Positions 1-11,154 of a stretch of DNA of 23,327 bases are shown here, one piece after another. A program made the translations under genes and the position numbers. The notes under the pieces are model-generated. The model had not been told where the DNA came from, did not search any database, and was given only the letters and a program-made list of their open reading frames with translations. Position 1 is the stretch's first letter; every line of letters begins with the position of its first letter. The DNA is from Pelargonium cotyledonis (Eukaryota; Streptophyta; Magnoliopsida; Geraniales; Geraniaceae), in assembly GCA_036897625.1 (NCBI GenBank), contig JAYMTA010000892.1, positions 1 to 23,327 of the forward strand. Reading direction: 5' to 3'.

Positions 1-61
1 TCCACATCAATATTGGTTAACGACACATTTGACGGACACTAACTATAGGTATTCAATTGGG

Positions 62-70
62 TATAAAATA
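62..70 (+). promoter_or_regulatory. Candidate TATA box for the fucosidase gene
   Basis: The sequence TATAAAATA lies about 340 bases upstream of the fucosidase start codon. It is a good TATA match and would place transcription start near 95, giving a leader of roughly 310 bases. A second TATA-like stretch at 365-370 is too close to the start codon at 407 to serve a normal leader. The assignment rests on motif and spacing alone. Confidence 0.35.
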
Positions 71-188
71 AAAAAAATGAAATCAGCATGGAGGCTCTCG
101 TGATAGCAAGAACCGCCAGCCAGAGCCAGAGCCAGATTCGAATTCGACCCTTTCCTTTCCATTAATAGCAACAAATTATTTTTACAAA

Positions 189-321
189 ATGAAAAAGAAA
201 AAAGAAAATAGCCAGAGGGCCCCACTCTGCTTCTCTGTGAATACAAAGCCTAACCAACTCCTTAACCTCATCTTCTTCAATGGCCTTGCATTGCCTTGCA
301 CCCAATAGCTTCACCCATTAA
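189..321 (+). other. Two overlapping upstream ORFs in the probable fucosidase leader
   Basis: An ATG at 189 opens a 39-codon frame ending with TAG at 306-308. An ATG at 280 in another frame opens a 13-codon frame ending with TAA at 319-321. Both stop before the main start at 407, so they could reduce initiation there if the transcript begins upstream of 189. Neither peptide resembles a family I know. The leader could also be shorter and exclude them. Confidence 0.35.
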
Positions 322-406
322 CAAGCATTGATCTCCACCGTGAGCTACAAGAAACCACAGACTCTATAAGAATCTAATTTTGATTTGTTTTTGTTTGAAT
401 TTGGCG

Positions 407-3400
407 ATGGAGGAAGATGGAGGAGAGGAGTGGGTTCTGGTGCGCCGGCCATCGGAGAAGGACCTGTGGACGCCGATCTTGGATGATGATGAGGAGGAGG
501 AGGAGAAGGCTTCTAAGCCGCTAAGCCTGAAGTTTGCGAGGCCCGCCGAGTACTGGACCGACGCCGTTCCGATCGGTAATGGCCGCCTCGGCGCTATGGT
601 TTGGGGCGGCGTTGCCTCCGAGACAATCCAGCTCAACGGTAAGTAATTGCATTGTGAATTTTGTGAGCATGTTTGTATGAGAGAGTTTTATTATTAATTA
701 ATTAATTAATTAGTTAGTGTTTTGGTTCGTTGATCTGTTTGTTTGGCGAGAAAAAGGAGGTGATTGAGGAGAAGGAAAATGGAATTCTCAAGCGGTTATG
801 TGATTAGATTCATTTTTTTGGTCATTTTGCAACTGTGGATTCATTTTGGGAAATTTCTTATTCATTGAGATTGACGATACGTCCGAGCAGTGTTCAATTG
901 TTCACCGATTTTTGTAAGCTGTTTACATATTTCGAATTGACATTGTTTGGTTGGCAAGAAACAGAAGTAAAATAAGAGATCACAATTCCCACGATATATG
1001 TTGCTGTAGTCTCTATAAAGATAGGTATGTTAGCTCGGTGAGAATTTCACTGGAACAATGAAAATTTACCTCGGTTTGAAATTCTTTGTTTTCCTTAAGT
1101 ATGATGAATGCAGGTACATAGAGCAACTAATTAATACGATATATGGGGTGTGAATTAAGATCATGTTGTGGTGATATGGTTGCCCTGCTGCAATATTTGA
1201 TATGTAACGAATTGGCGTTCCCTCTCTCCTCGCTCAGGATGAAAGTGAACTCACAAGGTGTATCTGAATTCTTGTGTAGAGGACACACTTTGGACAGGGA
1301 CTCCAGGGAATTATACCAACCCAGATGCTCCAGAGGCACTCGCTGAGGTCCGGAAACTTGTTGACAATGGCCAGTATGCTGATGCTACTACAGCAGCTGT
1401 CAAGTTGTCAGGAATCATTTCTGAGGCATGTTATTTCATTAATTCTAGTTTAAATTTCCTATTTCGATATGATAATGTACTCATATGAACATACACAACG
1501 AGTAAGTTATTTTATGAAGATGTGTATTGATATTATTACTGATGCGTTCATGTGTAGCTGCCCTGTCTTCTGTAGGGTCTGTTAAGACATGTTTTGAGAG
1601 GGAGAGAGCTCTTAATTTTAGCACCATAGTATCAACCAAATAATGTATATATACCACCTAAAACATTAAGTAATTTTGAAATGAAGATATGTAGAAATTA
1701 TGGGACATCGGAAAATAATATAGACGCAGTTTTCATATATTTCATGACTTTTCACCTTTAGGAATAGGTACTCACAAGGCTTTTCTAGCGATGCATCTGC
1801 TAGGTGTTCCACTAGAGTCTATCATAAAGGAAAAAAGGTGTTTAGAATGCTTAGAAACCCATGCAAGATTAGGCAAAACATAGCCAGCTTCAAGGCTGTA
1901 TATAAACAGAAGCTGAAGATGATAGTTTTGGTTCTGCCTGACTGATAAGTGTTGAGATGATAGATTCGTAATTGCTTCTCATTAAGCAACTCATTCCAGT
2001 TATGTATCCTGTTGCTAAGCTACAACTGATTGGCTTTACAGAATTGCTCTGCTTTGTGCCCTAGAGGTCAGCCTTACACGACGTCCGGTTTTCTGTTTCC
2101 AATTACTCTTTGAAGTTTTTGACTCCATCATAATTTCAATGAATTTCTTGTGGAGACTATGGATTATATTACATTGTGAAAGTTATTCCTATTGTCTTTC
2201 TCAATAAAACAAAGTAGCATCCTAATGGCTTCTAATGTTCTGATGTAGGTTTACCAACCACTGGGGGACATCATTCTAGAATTTGATGATTCCCATCTCA
2301 AATATACTGAAGAAACGTACTACAGAGAGCTAGACTTGGACACTGCAGCAGTAAAAGTAAAATATTCTGTTGGAGATGTAGAATACACGAGGGAGCATTT
2401 TGCTTCTAATCCCGATCAAGTAATTGTGACAAAAATTTCTGGAAGTAAACCAGGTTCTTTGTCATTTACAGTTTCTCTAGATAGCAAGTTATTTCATCAT
2501 ACACAAATACATGGAAACAATCAGATTATAATTGAAGGAAGTTGTCCTGGTAGAAGAAACCAACCTGTAGAGGGTAACCCAAAAGGAATTCAGTTTTCAG
2601 CAGTTCTTGATTTACAGATCAGTGGTGGTAAAGGTGTCATACACGTCTTGGATGGCAATAAATTGAAGGTTGAAGGTTCAGATTATGCTGTGTTGCTTCT
2701 CGTTGCTTCATCCTCTTTTGATGGGCCATTCACCAATCCATCAGATTCTAAGAAGGATCCGACTTCAGACTCTTTGAGTACATTAAAGTCCATCACAAAA
2801 TTTTCATACCAAGATCTGTATTCACATCATTTGGGTGATTATCAGAAACTTTTCCACCGTGTCTCACTGCAGCTTTCAAGAAGCTCTAAGACCAATTTAG
2901 AACATAAAACCTTGGAGATGAAGAGTCTTGAACCTACTATAGTTTCTACAGCAGAGAGGGTGAAATCTTTTCGGACTGATGAAGATCCTGCCTTAGTGGA
3001 GCTTTTGTTCCAATATGGTCGCTATTTGCTTATTTCTTGTTCACGGCCTGGGACTCTGCCATCAAACCTGCAGGGTATATGGAACAATCTTCTAGAGCCA
3101 CCATGGGAGTATGTTCTGCACTTTGTCTGTGTGTTTGCAGTATGCATACATATTATTGCTTTTTCGTCATGCATGCAATCTCTTGTTGCTACAAACTCAA
3201 TTTGATTAGTATTTTATATTATAAATCCCATGAATTCGGAGAAGTGAATCAAGAAATAATTCCAGTTTATTAAATAAACAATAGCACATTAGTACCTTTA
3301 ACTTCTTGAATTATGATTAGATTGTAATTAATTTGTTTGTTTTTTATTCAGTTGTTCTCCTCACTTGAACATCAATCTTCAAATGAATTACTGGCCTTGC

Positions 3401-6400
3401 CTACCTTGCAACCTTAAAGAGTGCCAGGAGCCGTTGTTCGACTACATTGCCTCTCTGTCAGTCAGTGGCCATAAAACTGCTGAAGTAAGAACTTCTTTTG
3501 CCTTGACAGTTTCTAGGTTAAACTTAGAATTCTTTTTATTCAGAAATATCTATTATATTGATAAATTATAGTTTCTGGTGCATCTCAATGAATAAATTTC
3601 ACCACAAAAAGAACCTTGAAAATTTTAAAAGCAGCAAGTTAGCATCCTAATAAGTATGAGCCTCAAAGTAGGTATTTGGAAAGTGATTAGCTTTTCATAT
3701 CTTGAAGAAAATAAGTATTTCATTATTATTTTTCTCATGACCATATCCTCTATGCATAATTTTCACTGGAAGTGACAGGTGAACTATGAAGCAAATGGTT
3801 GGGTTGCACATCAGGTCTCTGACATATGGGCGAAAACATCACCAGATCGTGGCAAGGCTGTGTGGGCTTTATGGCCAATGGGTGGAGCTTGGCTTTGTAC
3901 CCACCTATGGGAGCATTATGCTTATACAATGGACAAAGTAAGACTGACTTGTTCAACAAATGGTCATGTCTGTAAGCTTGTTTTTTTGGCATAAATATAC
4001 CCACTCTTCTTAAGTTCATTGTTTTATCTGTCTGAAATATGTTTCTGCATTTGAGACTAAACTTTAACAATTAATTCAACCATCTAACAATGGACAAGTT
4101 ATTCCATTACTACCTCTTGTCATTGATCATGTTTAACTGATGCCTCTTTGGTAGTTCAAAACTAGTTTGCTCATGTCATCGCAATATCGATGCACCCTAT
4201 GAGTTCACAAGTTTTATCCATGTCAAAAGTCTTAGCCTAAGATGTTGCGTGCAGGAGATATAGATTGAAAGTTGACAGACTCTGCTGAAAGTATTTAACA
4301 AGTGAATCATGTTTTACTTTATTGATGAAACACACCTTTTGTAATTAGATTTAATAAGTAATAACTGCATTTTCCCCTCTTAATTGTATTAGCAAATACT
4401 GATCTTGCTGCAGAGCGATTCAAAGATTTCTCTGTATAGTTAATTTAATGTTGTATCAAGTAAAGAATGCTGCTGATATCTTCTGTATAATTAGGCATTT
4501 CTAAAAAAAGCATACCCTTTGTTGGAAGGATTTGTTTCATTTCTGTTGGACTGGTTAATTGAAGGCCCTGGCGGATATTTGGAAACTAACCCATCAACTT
4601 CTCCAGAGCATATGTTTGTTGCTCCAGATGGTAGGCAAGCAAGTGTGAGCTATTCATCGACCATGGACATTGCAATCATAAAAGAAGTTTTCTCTGAAAT
4701 CGTGTCTGCTGCTAAGGTGAAGCTCTCATTTTCCAGTGATGAAACCTACCTAGCTAGCATGCTGTTCTTTTAAACCATGGGAATTTATATGCAAGTTTCT
4801 TATGAGTAGGTGTTGGGAAGAAATCAGGATGCTCTTGTTACCAAAGTCCTTGAAGCTCAAAAAAGGCTTCCACCTACAAGAATTGCAAGAGATGGTTCAA
4901 TAATGGAATGGGTGCGTAATTTGCTTGAATTTAATCATTCTTGGTTTTTTTGTATGTTCGATGCTGAGCTTATATACTATATGCTATTAGGGGATGACGA
5001 ATTCACTCTGTTTTGTAACAGGCACTAGACTTTCAGGATCCTGACATGCATCATCGACATATATCACATTTGTTTGGCCTGTTTCCAGGTCATACAATAA
5101 CTGTTGAGGGAACTCCAGACCTCTGTAAAGCTGCAGATTACACCCTCTATAAAAGAGGTTTGGATGCCAAATTTAATTCTTGTTTTTACTTTGTTACCAT
5201 ATAATAAATGCTTAGATAATGAGCTGTTAAACTAAAATCTAAATCGTAAAAAGCAAGAATTAGATATAGTAAAATATTTTCTAGGTGCCCCTCTTAACCA
5301 ATAGACTACATAAAATGGATATAGTATAGTTTCTTATGTCGTTTTAAAAGCATTGTCGCATCGAGAACATATGCATCCTTAAGAAAGTAGATATTGTGTG
5401 GTAATTGAGAAGATCAACAAATTAGAGACACGTGAGTACTAATGATGATCATGTTCTTCCTAGAAGAAAATTGTTTTCTGAATTGAAAATTGATTTTTTT
5501 TTTACTATCCTTGCCCCTTAAGTTATGATCTATATCACTTCATATAGCCGTGGATAAATGTAATTTTACTATCTGGAACAGGGGAGGAAGGTCCCGGATG
5601 GTCAACCACCTGGAAAATTGCATGGTGGGCGCGTCTTCACAACAGCGAGCATGCATATCGAATGGTGAAGCATTTGATGGACTTGGTTGACCCTGCTCAT
5701 GAAGCTGATTTCGAAGGAGGACTCTACAGTAATTTGTTCACTGCACACCCTCCTTTCCAAATAGATGCCAACTTCGGGTAAGCAACATTCTTTACGCAAA
5801 AGCGAACAGAATAGCATACCAATATGCCTTTCAAATTAGCTACTTTCAACTCAATTTTGCTTGCTTAAAACCAAGATATATTTATATTATGGTACTTTCT
5901 GTTTCAAATTGGGGTTTATACTGTCTTGCATTTCCGCATAGACAAGACTGGTGACTCACTAGTTAAATGTCGTTGAAATGAACCATCTCATAAAAAAAAT
6001 CTTGTCTTCTTCCTCGAGAAAGGAATGTTAACAAATAACTGTTTCTAATTCTTATGTGCTCAATGAACTCCCTATTATATATTGCACGTTTAGGCAGTCT
6101 AGTAGCAGAGGTTGGCATACGAGAAATATTATAGACGGTCTTGAAGTACTTGTCAGAGAACCAGTTCAACTAAAAACTAATCTAACAATTGAAAACCCAA
6201 TATATAGATGAAGGCCCAATATACAACTTATGATCTCTAGGTTTATGTTTATGATATCATGTCACAATACCAACTCAGCTAAAAGTTTAAGCTAATATAT
6301 AGTCGAAGGTTCAATATTAATTTTGTACTCTAACAATTGCGAAGTTTCACGTATTGACAATTTGACGAGTCTGCAATTGTGTGTTCAGTTTTGCAGCAGC

Positions 6401-6716
6401 AATTGCAGAAATGCTTGTACAAAGCACAGTAAAAGACCTCTACTTGCTTCCTGCACTTCCCTTGGACAAATGGGCAAATGGTTGCGTGAAAGGCTTGAAA
6501 GCACGCGGCGGAGTTACAGTTAACATCTGCTGGAAAGAAGGAGATCTCCATGAAGTTGGCCTTTGGTCAGACTCGAAAGAGAACAACTCTACAACAAGAT
6601 TGCATTATCGAGGAACGATAGTGACAGTAGATATATCATACGGTAAAGTTTACTCGTTCAACCGACAGCTGAAATGCATCAACACGTATACTCTTCCAAA
6701 TGCAGATTTTCCTTGA
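407..6716 (+). CDS. FUC95A: Alpha-L-fucosidase, glycoside hydrolase family 95 (FUC95A/AXY8-like)
   Basis: Ten exons join in frame to 837 codons plus stop: 407-638, 1280-1425, 2249-3108, 3352-3484, 3779-3937, 4495-4716, 4810-4911, 5022-5157, 5582-5777 and 6389-6716. Plant FUC95A proteins are of similar length. The family removes alpha-1,2-linked fucose from xyloglucan and other wall glycans in the apoplast. GH95 hallmarks are intact: [11 protein letters not shown] at 417-427 holds the paired Asn (N419, N421), [10 protein letters not shown] at 541-550 holds a likely catalytic Glu (E548), and QIDANFG at 723-729 holds the Asp (D725) that assists in bacterial relatives. Residue roles are by analogy with the Bifidobacterium enzyme. 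The start is the first in-frame ATG after a stop at 341-343. The N-terminus is acidic (a D/E run near residues 25-33) with no visible signal peptide. All introns are GT-AG except intron 2, which appears to be GC-AG. Intron 8 has a weak GTTTGG donor. Confidence 0.93.
1426..2248 (+). other. Fucosidase intron 2, apparent GC-AG intron
   Basis: Exon 2 must end in phase 0, because exon 3 begins GTT TAC CAA CCA (VYQP, conserved) directly after an in-frame TAG that is the acceptor. The phase-0 boundary that keeps the conserved spacing is ...TCT GAG followed by GCATGT, that is AG/GCATGT, a known minor donor type. Reading on to the next phase-0 GT (near 1474) would insert about 16 residues absent from the family. 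Confidence 0.65.
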
Positions 6717-6780
6717 CTGCTAACATTGGATTATAGAGTTCATTCATAGCATTTTTTTGACATGTTCCAATAAGACTTCC

Positions 6781-6786
6781 AATAAA
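6781..6786 (+). terminator. Candidate polyadenylation signal of the fucosidase gene
   Basis: AATAAA stands 65 bases after the stop codon, followed within about 60 bases by T-rich sequence. This is the usual near-upstream element, but plant poly(A) signals are loose and others may be used. Confidence 0.4.
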
Positions 6787-7245
6787 TTTGTGAAGAACTT
6801 GTGTTGTTTTTATATTCATTTTCACATTTATTTGTTCCTTTTTAGGTGATGATGACTTTCAGATGAAACTTGTGAATTATGTACCTTGTACTGTTTAGTT
6901 TTAGTGGAAAATTACACATGGATTCATTTTCTATGATTAATGTGCGTTATATACTATGTTGTTTTAAGTTCATGATGAAGGAGATAAGAGATAAATTAAC
7001 ATTTTAGTAATGATATTTTAACGATAAGATTTAATAATGTTAATTTTAAATTAGTATTTGAATATTAATCATGCAAACGTAGGGTACATTTCGTTTTTCA
7101 CAAGTCTAACATGACTACGACATGATTACTAAAATATCTTGAGATTTACGATACAATCATGATCAATATATGTTGAACTCTGACACATTGTTTGGATCAG
7201 CTCATGAGCTGGTCAAAACTTATCAGCACAAAATAGCTGTTTTCA

Positions 7246-7621
7246 GTGTTTGGTTATAACTAAAATAGCTTATGAGTATTTGCTGATAAACTAAAATAAA
7301 AGAGCTGGGTACCCCCAGCTTCTGATTTTTCAAATTATGAGCAGTTCAAAAAGAGTTATTTTGACCAAATAAAAAACATTTATGTCCTCTTATTTTTTTC
7401 AAATTACACATATATTTATTCCATGATTCAATTTATTGATTAACTTTAAAATTATTTTAGTCATTTGTCTATTTTAACTAACATCAATTAAATATTACTA
7501 TTTTTTATCAGGATTTTTATCCAAACAGTTAAACCGCTTCTTTTTAAAAAGAGTTGAAGCAGACAATTGCTTCTGATCTTTTCATGATTATGAGCTATTT
7601 TTGAGAAGTTAATACAAACAC
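7246..7621. mobile_element. hAT-like MITE, non-autonomous
   Basis: The left end begins GTGTTTGGTTATAACT and continues AAAATAGCTTAT. The right end, read on the other strand, begins GTGTTTGTATTAACT and continues AAAATAGCTCAT. These form imperfect terminal inverted repeats of about 30 bases. An internal palindrome AGCTGGGTACCCCCAGCT lies near 7304-7321, a motif I associate with hAT-type MITEs in plants. No coding capacity is present. The 8-base flanks match at only about half of positions, so the target duplication is decayed or the ends are slightly different. A related segment from about 7191 suggests a nested or rearranged left end. Confidence 0.5.
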
Positions 7622-7739
7622 TCTCTTAGTCTTTTTTACATCTTGGTATTCAGATCCCGTTTCCTGCTTGGATTTGTAGGACTTTGGTTTTTAGTTTTGT
7701 TATGTTCTAGTGTATTTTTATTCGGTCATCTAGTCAATT

Positions 7740-7785
7740 AATAAAATATACCGATTGTTCATAATAAAATATACCGATTGTTCAT
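7740..7785. repeat. 23-bp perfect tandem duplication
   Basis: A 23-base unit (core ATATACCGATTGTTCAT) occurs twice in direct succession and is followed by the first few bases of a third unit. It lies in spacer DNA about 1 kb after the fucosidase gene. It has no recognisable function and is probably replication slippage. Confidence 0.85.
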
Positions 7786-8930
7786 AATAAAAAAAGTTCG
7801 TCGTGACATAAAATCAACACGTATGGGAGAATAGAACCACAAGTTTCGATCTTCGATTTGTTATAATAGCGATGACAATAAACAAGTAGCTGGCGATCGT
7901 TACTGAGTTTCACATGACTATCAAAATTATATAATACAATGTCGCATATACGCTGTTAACATAAAAGTAAAAATTATTTTGTTGCAAGTATTATTTCATA
8001 TTAACAAGATTTATGTATCAATGCTAATCAACACAACCTAAATTTTTATAGCGTAGTTTTTTTTTCCTTTCAAGTTCACTTCGAAACCTTTATTGCCTCC
8101 GTACTATATTGTAATATTTGGTGGTTATAATGAAATATTAAACTTGAAAAAAATGTACATAAAAGAGATAGATATATAATAAGTACTTTTCGAAAATGAA
8201 AATAACCTCTTTTGTATGTAAAAATATGTAAATTCATGTGTATTCATTTTTTTTTAAATCCGTCACTTTGTCGAATGAAATCACAACATATATTTACCTC
8301 CCATTCCTAGATAAATAAATCCTCATAGTCATTACTCTAGTACAAATTTCTATTAAGCCATTCATTTATTGTATAATTTTTAGAGGGCTTATTTATTACA
8401 TTAATGTACCATTCTTTAGTATAAGAGTATTTAAATTTCTTTCACTACGAATTTAATAAAAGTATTTCTTTCATAAACAAGCGCGACTACTGAAACTCGA
8501 AAAAATAAAATTGACATTTAATAATATGGTTATGATTAAAAGTATGATATTTATATTCGGTAAGAACATTTAAAATAATAAACGAGTATGCAATTTTTCA
8601 TCATAAGAAAAACATCTTTAAATTAAGTGAATACAACGAAATGACATATATATCATGACTAATGTTATAAGATTTAAGTATCAAATAAAACAATGTGTCA
8701 ATTAATGACATATATCATTTTGTTGATATAATGAAATCACAATTGTGCTTCACGCAATAGAAATTTATAATATGATAATGATATTAATTATATCAAGTGT
8801 GACAAATGTATTTATTATTTATTTTTTCACTTTCACTACATGTGTTATATGTCTTTTACAAACTCTTGTTTTTTTTTTTTTCTGAAAAATAAACGCTTCG
8901 AGAAAAAAAAAAATTTGCGAAGAGAAACAT
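7786..8930. other. AT-rich spacer, no gene seen
   Basis: Both strands are densely interrupted by stops, with many T and A runs and short local palindromes such as AATGACATATAT. I see no coding, RNA-gene or clear transposon signature. Confidence 0.6.
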
Positions 8931-8938
8931 ATCTCTGA

Positions 8939-9061
8939 GAACCGGGGGGTGTTTTGGTCATTTAGAATTTCTTGCGAAGAGAGGTCTACGTGTAAGTCTG
9001 CATGGAAACGTCAGTCGTAAATACAACGAAGAACCCGGGGTGTTTTGGTCATTTTAAAATT
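8939..9061. repeat. Pair of direct repeats upstream of the TGA gene
   Basis: Two near-identical segments of about 30 bases start near 8939 and 9031. Both contain GGGGTGTTTTGGTCATTT preceded by GAACC and followed by an AAATT-like stretch. They are about 92 bases apart. The segment between them contains ACGTCA (9008-9013), the complement of TGACGT, which is the core site bound by TGA factors. Whether this is promoter or transposon debris is not clear. Confidence 0.6.
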
Positions 9062-9397
9062 CAGAGAAGAGAAAGTGAGAGGGTTTGTCAAGGAAGCCAT
9101 AGGCGGGTTCAGATTTCTACCCATACCCTAAAAAAATAATACTTTTTAAAAAAAATTTCAAAAAAAAAAAAAAAGTTGTTAGTTTAGGTCTTCTCTCTCA
9201 CCCGACCGCTTTATCTCAAACATTTTTCATTTTTGTTTATACTTCAAAAAAGTCTTCTGGGTTTTTAAGAAAGAGTTTAGTTTAAGAAAATCAAACCCTC
9301 CCTTTTGTCTGTTGTTTTGGTTTCTCTCCGCATTCAATTCACCACCTCCATAACCGACTCACCCTCTCTCTCTCCTTCTTCTTCTTCTCAGAGAGAT

Positions 9398-9462
9398 ATG
9401 AGAGTTTCAAGCTCTGATCAGTAATGGGGTTTTCAAGAACAGCAACAGCTTGTACCTTCTGA
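9398..9462 (+). other. Two chained uORFs in the TGA leader
   Basis: An ATG at 9398 opens an 8-codon frame that stops at TAA 9422-9424. The last A of that stop is the first base of the next ATG (TAATG), which opens a 12-codon frame ending with TGA at 9460-9462. The main start follows at 9488. The sequence just upstream (9361-9390) is a pyrimidine-rich CTCTCT/CTTCTT tract typical of plant leaders and core promoters. The arrangement would allow stop-restart initiation and so could damp or condition translation of the factor. Confidence 0.5.
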
Positions 9463-9487
9463 TATCATAAGCTCCAGCTTCTCTTTC

Positions 9488-10090
9488 ATGGCTAATAATA
9501 AAGTCTCCACCAACCAGCTTCTTGAGCAACAGCAGCAGCATCAATTACAAGACCATCATCAGCATCAGCTTCCTTACAGATCAATGATGCAATCGTCATC
9601 ATCATCCTCTCCCATACCTCTCAATTTCAACATGTAATTTTTTTACTTTATTTCTTAAAAATGGTTCCTTTTTTTGTTTTGTTTCGTGTGTGTGTGTGTG
9701 TGGGGTCTCATATTGTACATGGGTTTTGGTTGCAGAAGCAAAGATGGTGGAAGCTATGATCTTGGAGAACTGGATCAAGCCCTTTTTCTCTATCTTGATG
9801 GACACCAACAAGATCACCATAACCACTCCACTTCAACTGCTACTCCTCACCAAGATCACCAAAGACATCATGAGAGTGAGAACACAAACAACTCTTTTTC
9901 TATCTTTCTTTTTCTTTTTTTTTTTCTGTGTGTGGAGAAAATATTCTTATTACCTGCAGAGAAAGGCCTGTTTGGCTCACAAGAAAAGCATGTTGGGCTC
10001 AGCAGGGTAAAATCTCAGAGTAGCAGTGTGTACTTTCTTTGACCAGATCCTTTCTCTGCAGATCATGAGCCTATTTCAGTTCTCAAGAAA

Positions 10091-10129
<39 letters not shown>

Positions 10130-11112
10130 GCCTGTCTCTATGATTTTTGTTTCTTGTTGTTGTGTTTAGATCTTGACATGTTAACAGATTGTGATCTTCT
10201 TTTTTTTTTTTTCAAAATTAATTAGTTATAACCAGAAAATGGTATGATCAGTTTTGACAGAGAAACCACAAATTCATGACTGATCTTCAATCTCATGACC
10301 CTTTATTTATTTTTTTGTTTAAAGTACACACAGAGAGTCCATAGCTCTAGAGCTAATTACTGTAGAATTGGTCAAATATTTGTATATGCAGATCATCACC
10401 AGAGCTCTTCAGGAATGAGGCCACCAACTCTCAACATTTTCCCTGCTCAGCCCATGTACACTGTGGACCAACCATCATCAACCAACAAGGTACTAATTCC
10501 ATTCATCATCTTTTATGATCAATTTTGATCCAAATTAATTAACTAGTCACATTAAGTAATTTCTTTCGCCGTGTTCGTGTTTGATTATGTAGGCGAGTAC
10601 GGGAGGAGGAGTGTTAGTTTCTTCATCAGCAGCAGCAGCAAGTGGTTCAAAGAGAGCATCAGAGCCATCCATGGAGTTAGTAGTAGCCAACACAAGAAAT
10701 GATAACAATACTGTTACTGTGGCCTCAGTTTCTGCTTCTCAGCCTTCTGCTAAAACCATCAAGGTACACAATAGACAATTGCTATATATTTTGATGACTA
10801 TATTTATATATGTTACTCTAAGAAATTAATTTGTATGTATATATGTGTGTGTGACAGCGCGAAGGCAACCGCAAAGGTCCATCTTCAAGCTCAGAGCAGG
10901 AAAGACCCAAAACTCCAGACCCTAAGGTTTTTTCACTCATTTCGATCTTAGTTTCTATATATTTTGCTTTCTTGATCATGAAAAGGTTGAATCTATGGTT
11001 TCTTGAACAAACAGACTCTGAGAAGACTTGCTCAGAATAGAGAGGCCGCCAGGAAAAGCAGGCTGCGAAAGAAGGTCGGTCGGTCCATCCATGAATACGT
11101 ACATACATATGT

Positions 11113-11154
<42 letters not shown>

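Noticed and set aside
6170-6330. Possible LTR-type direct repeat in the last fucosidase intron (ATATATAGATGAAGGCCCAA and ATATATAGTCGAAGGTTCAA)
   Set aside because: The similarity covers only about 24 bases with several mismatches. No LTR ends, primer-binding site or coding remnant was found.
9690-10010. Read-through frames across TGA exon 2 into intron 2
   Set aside because: They run into T-rich intron sequence. The donor at 9876 joins in phase to exon 3 and restores the conserved RPPTLNIFP block.
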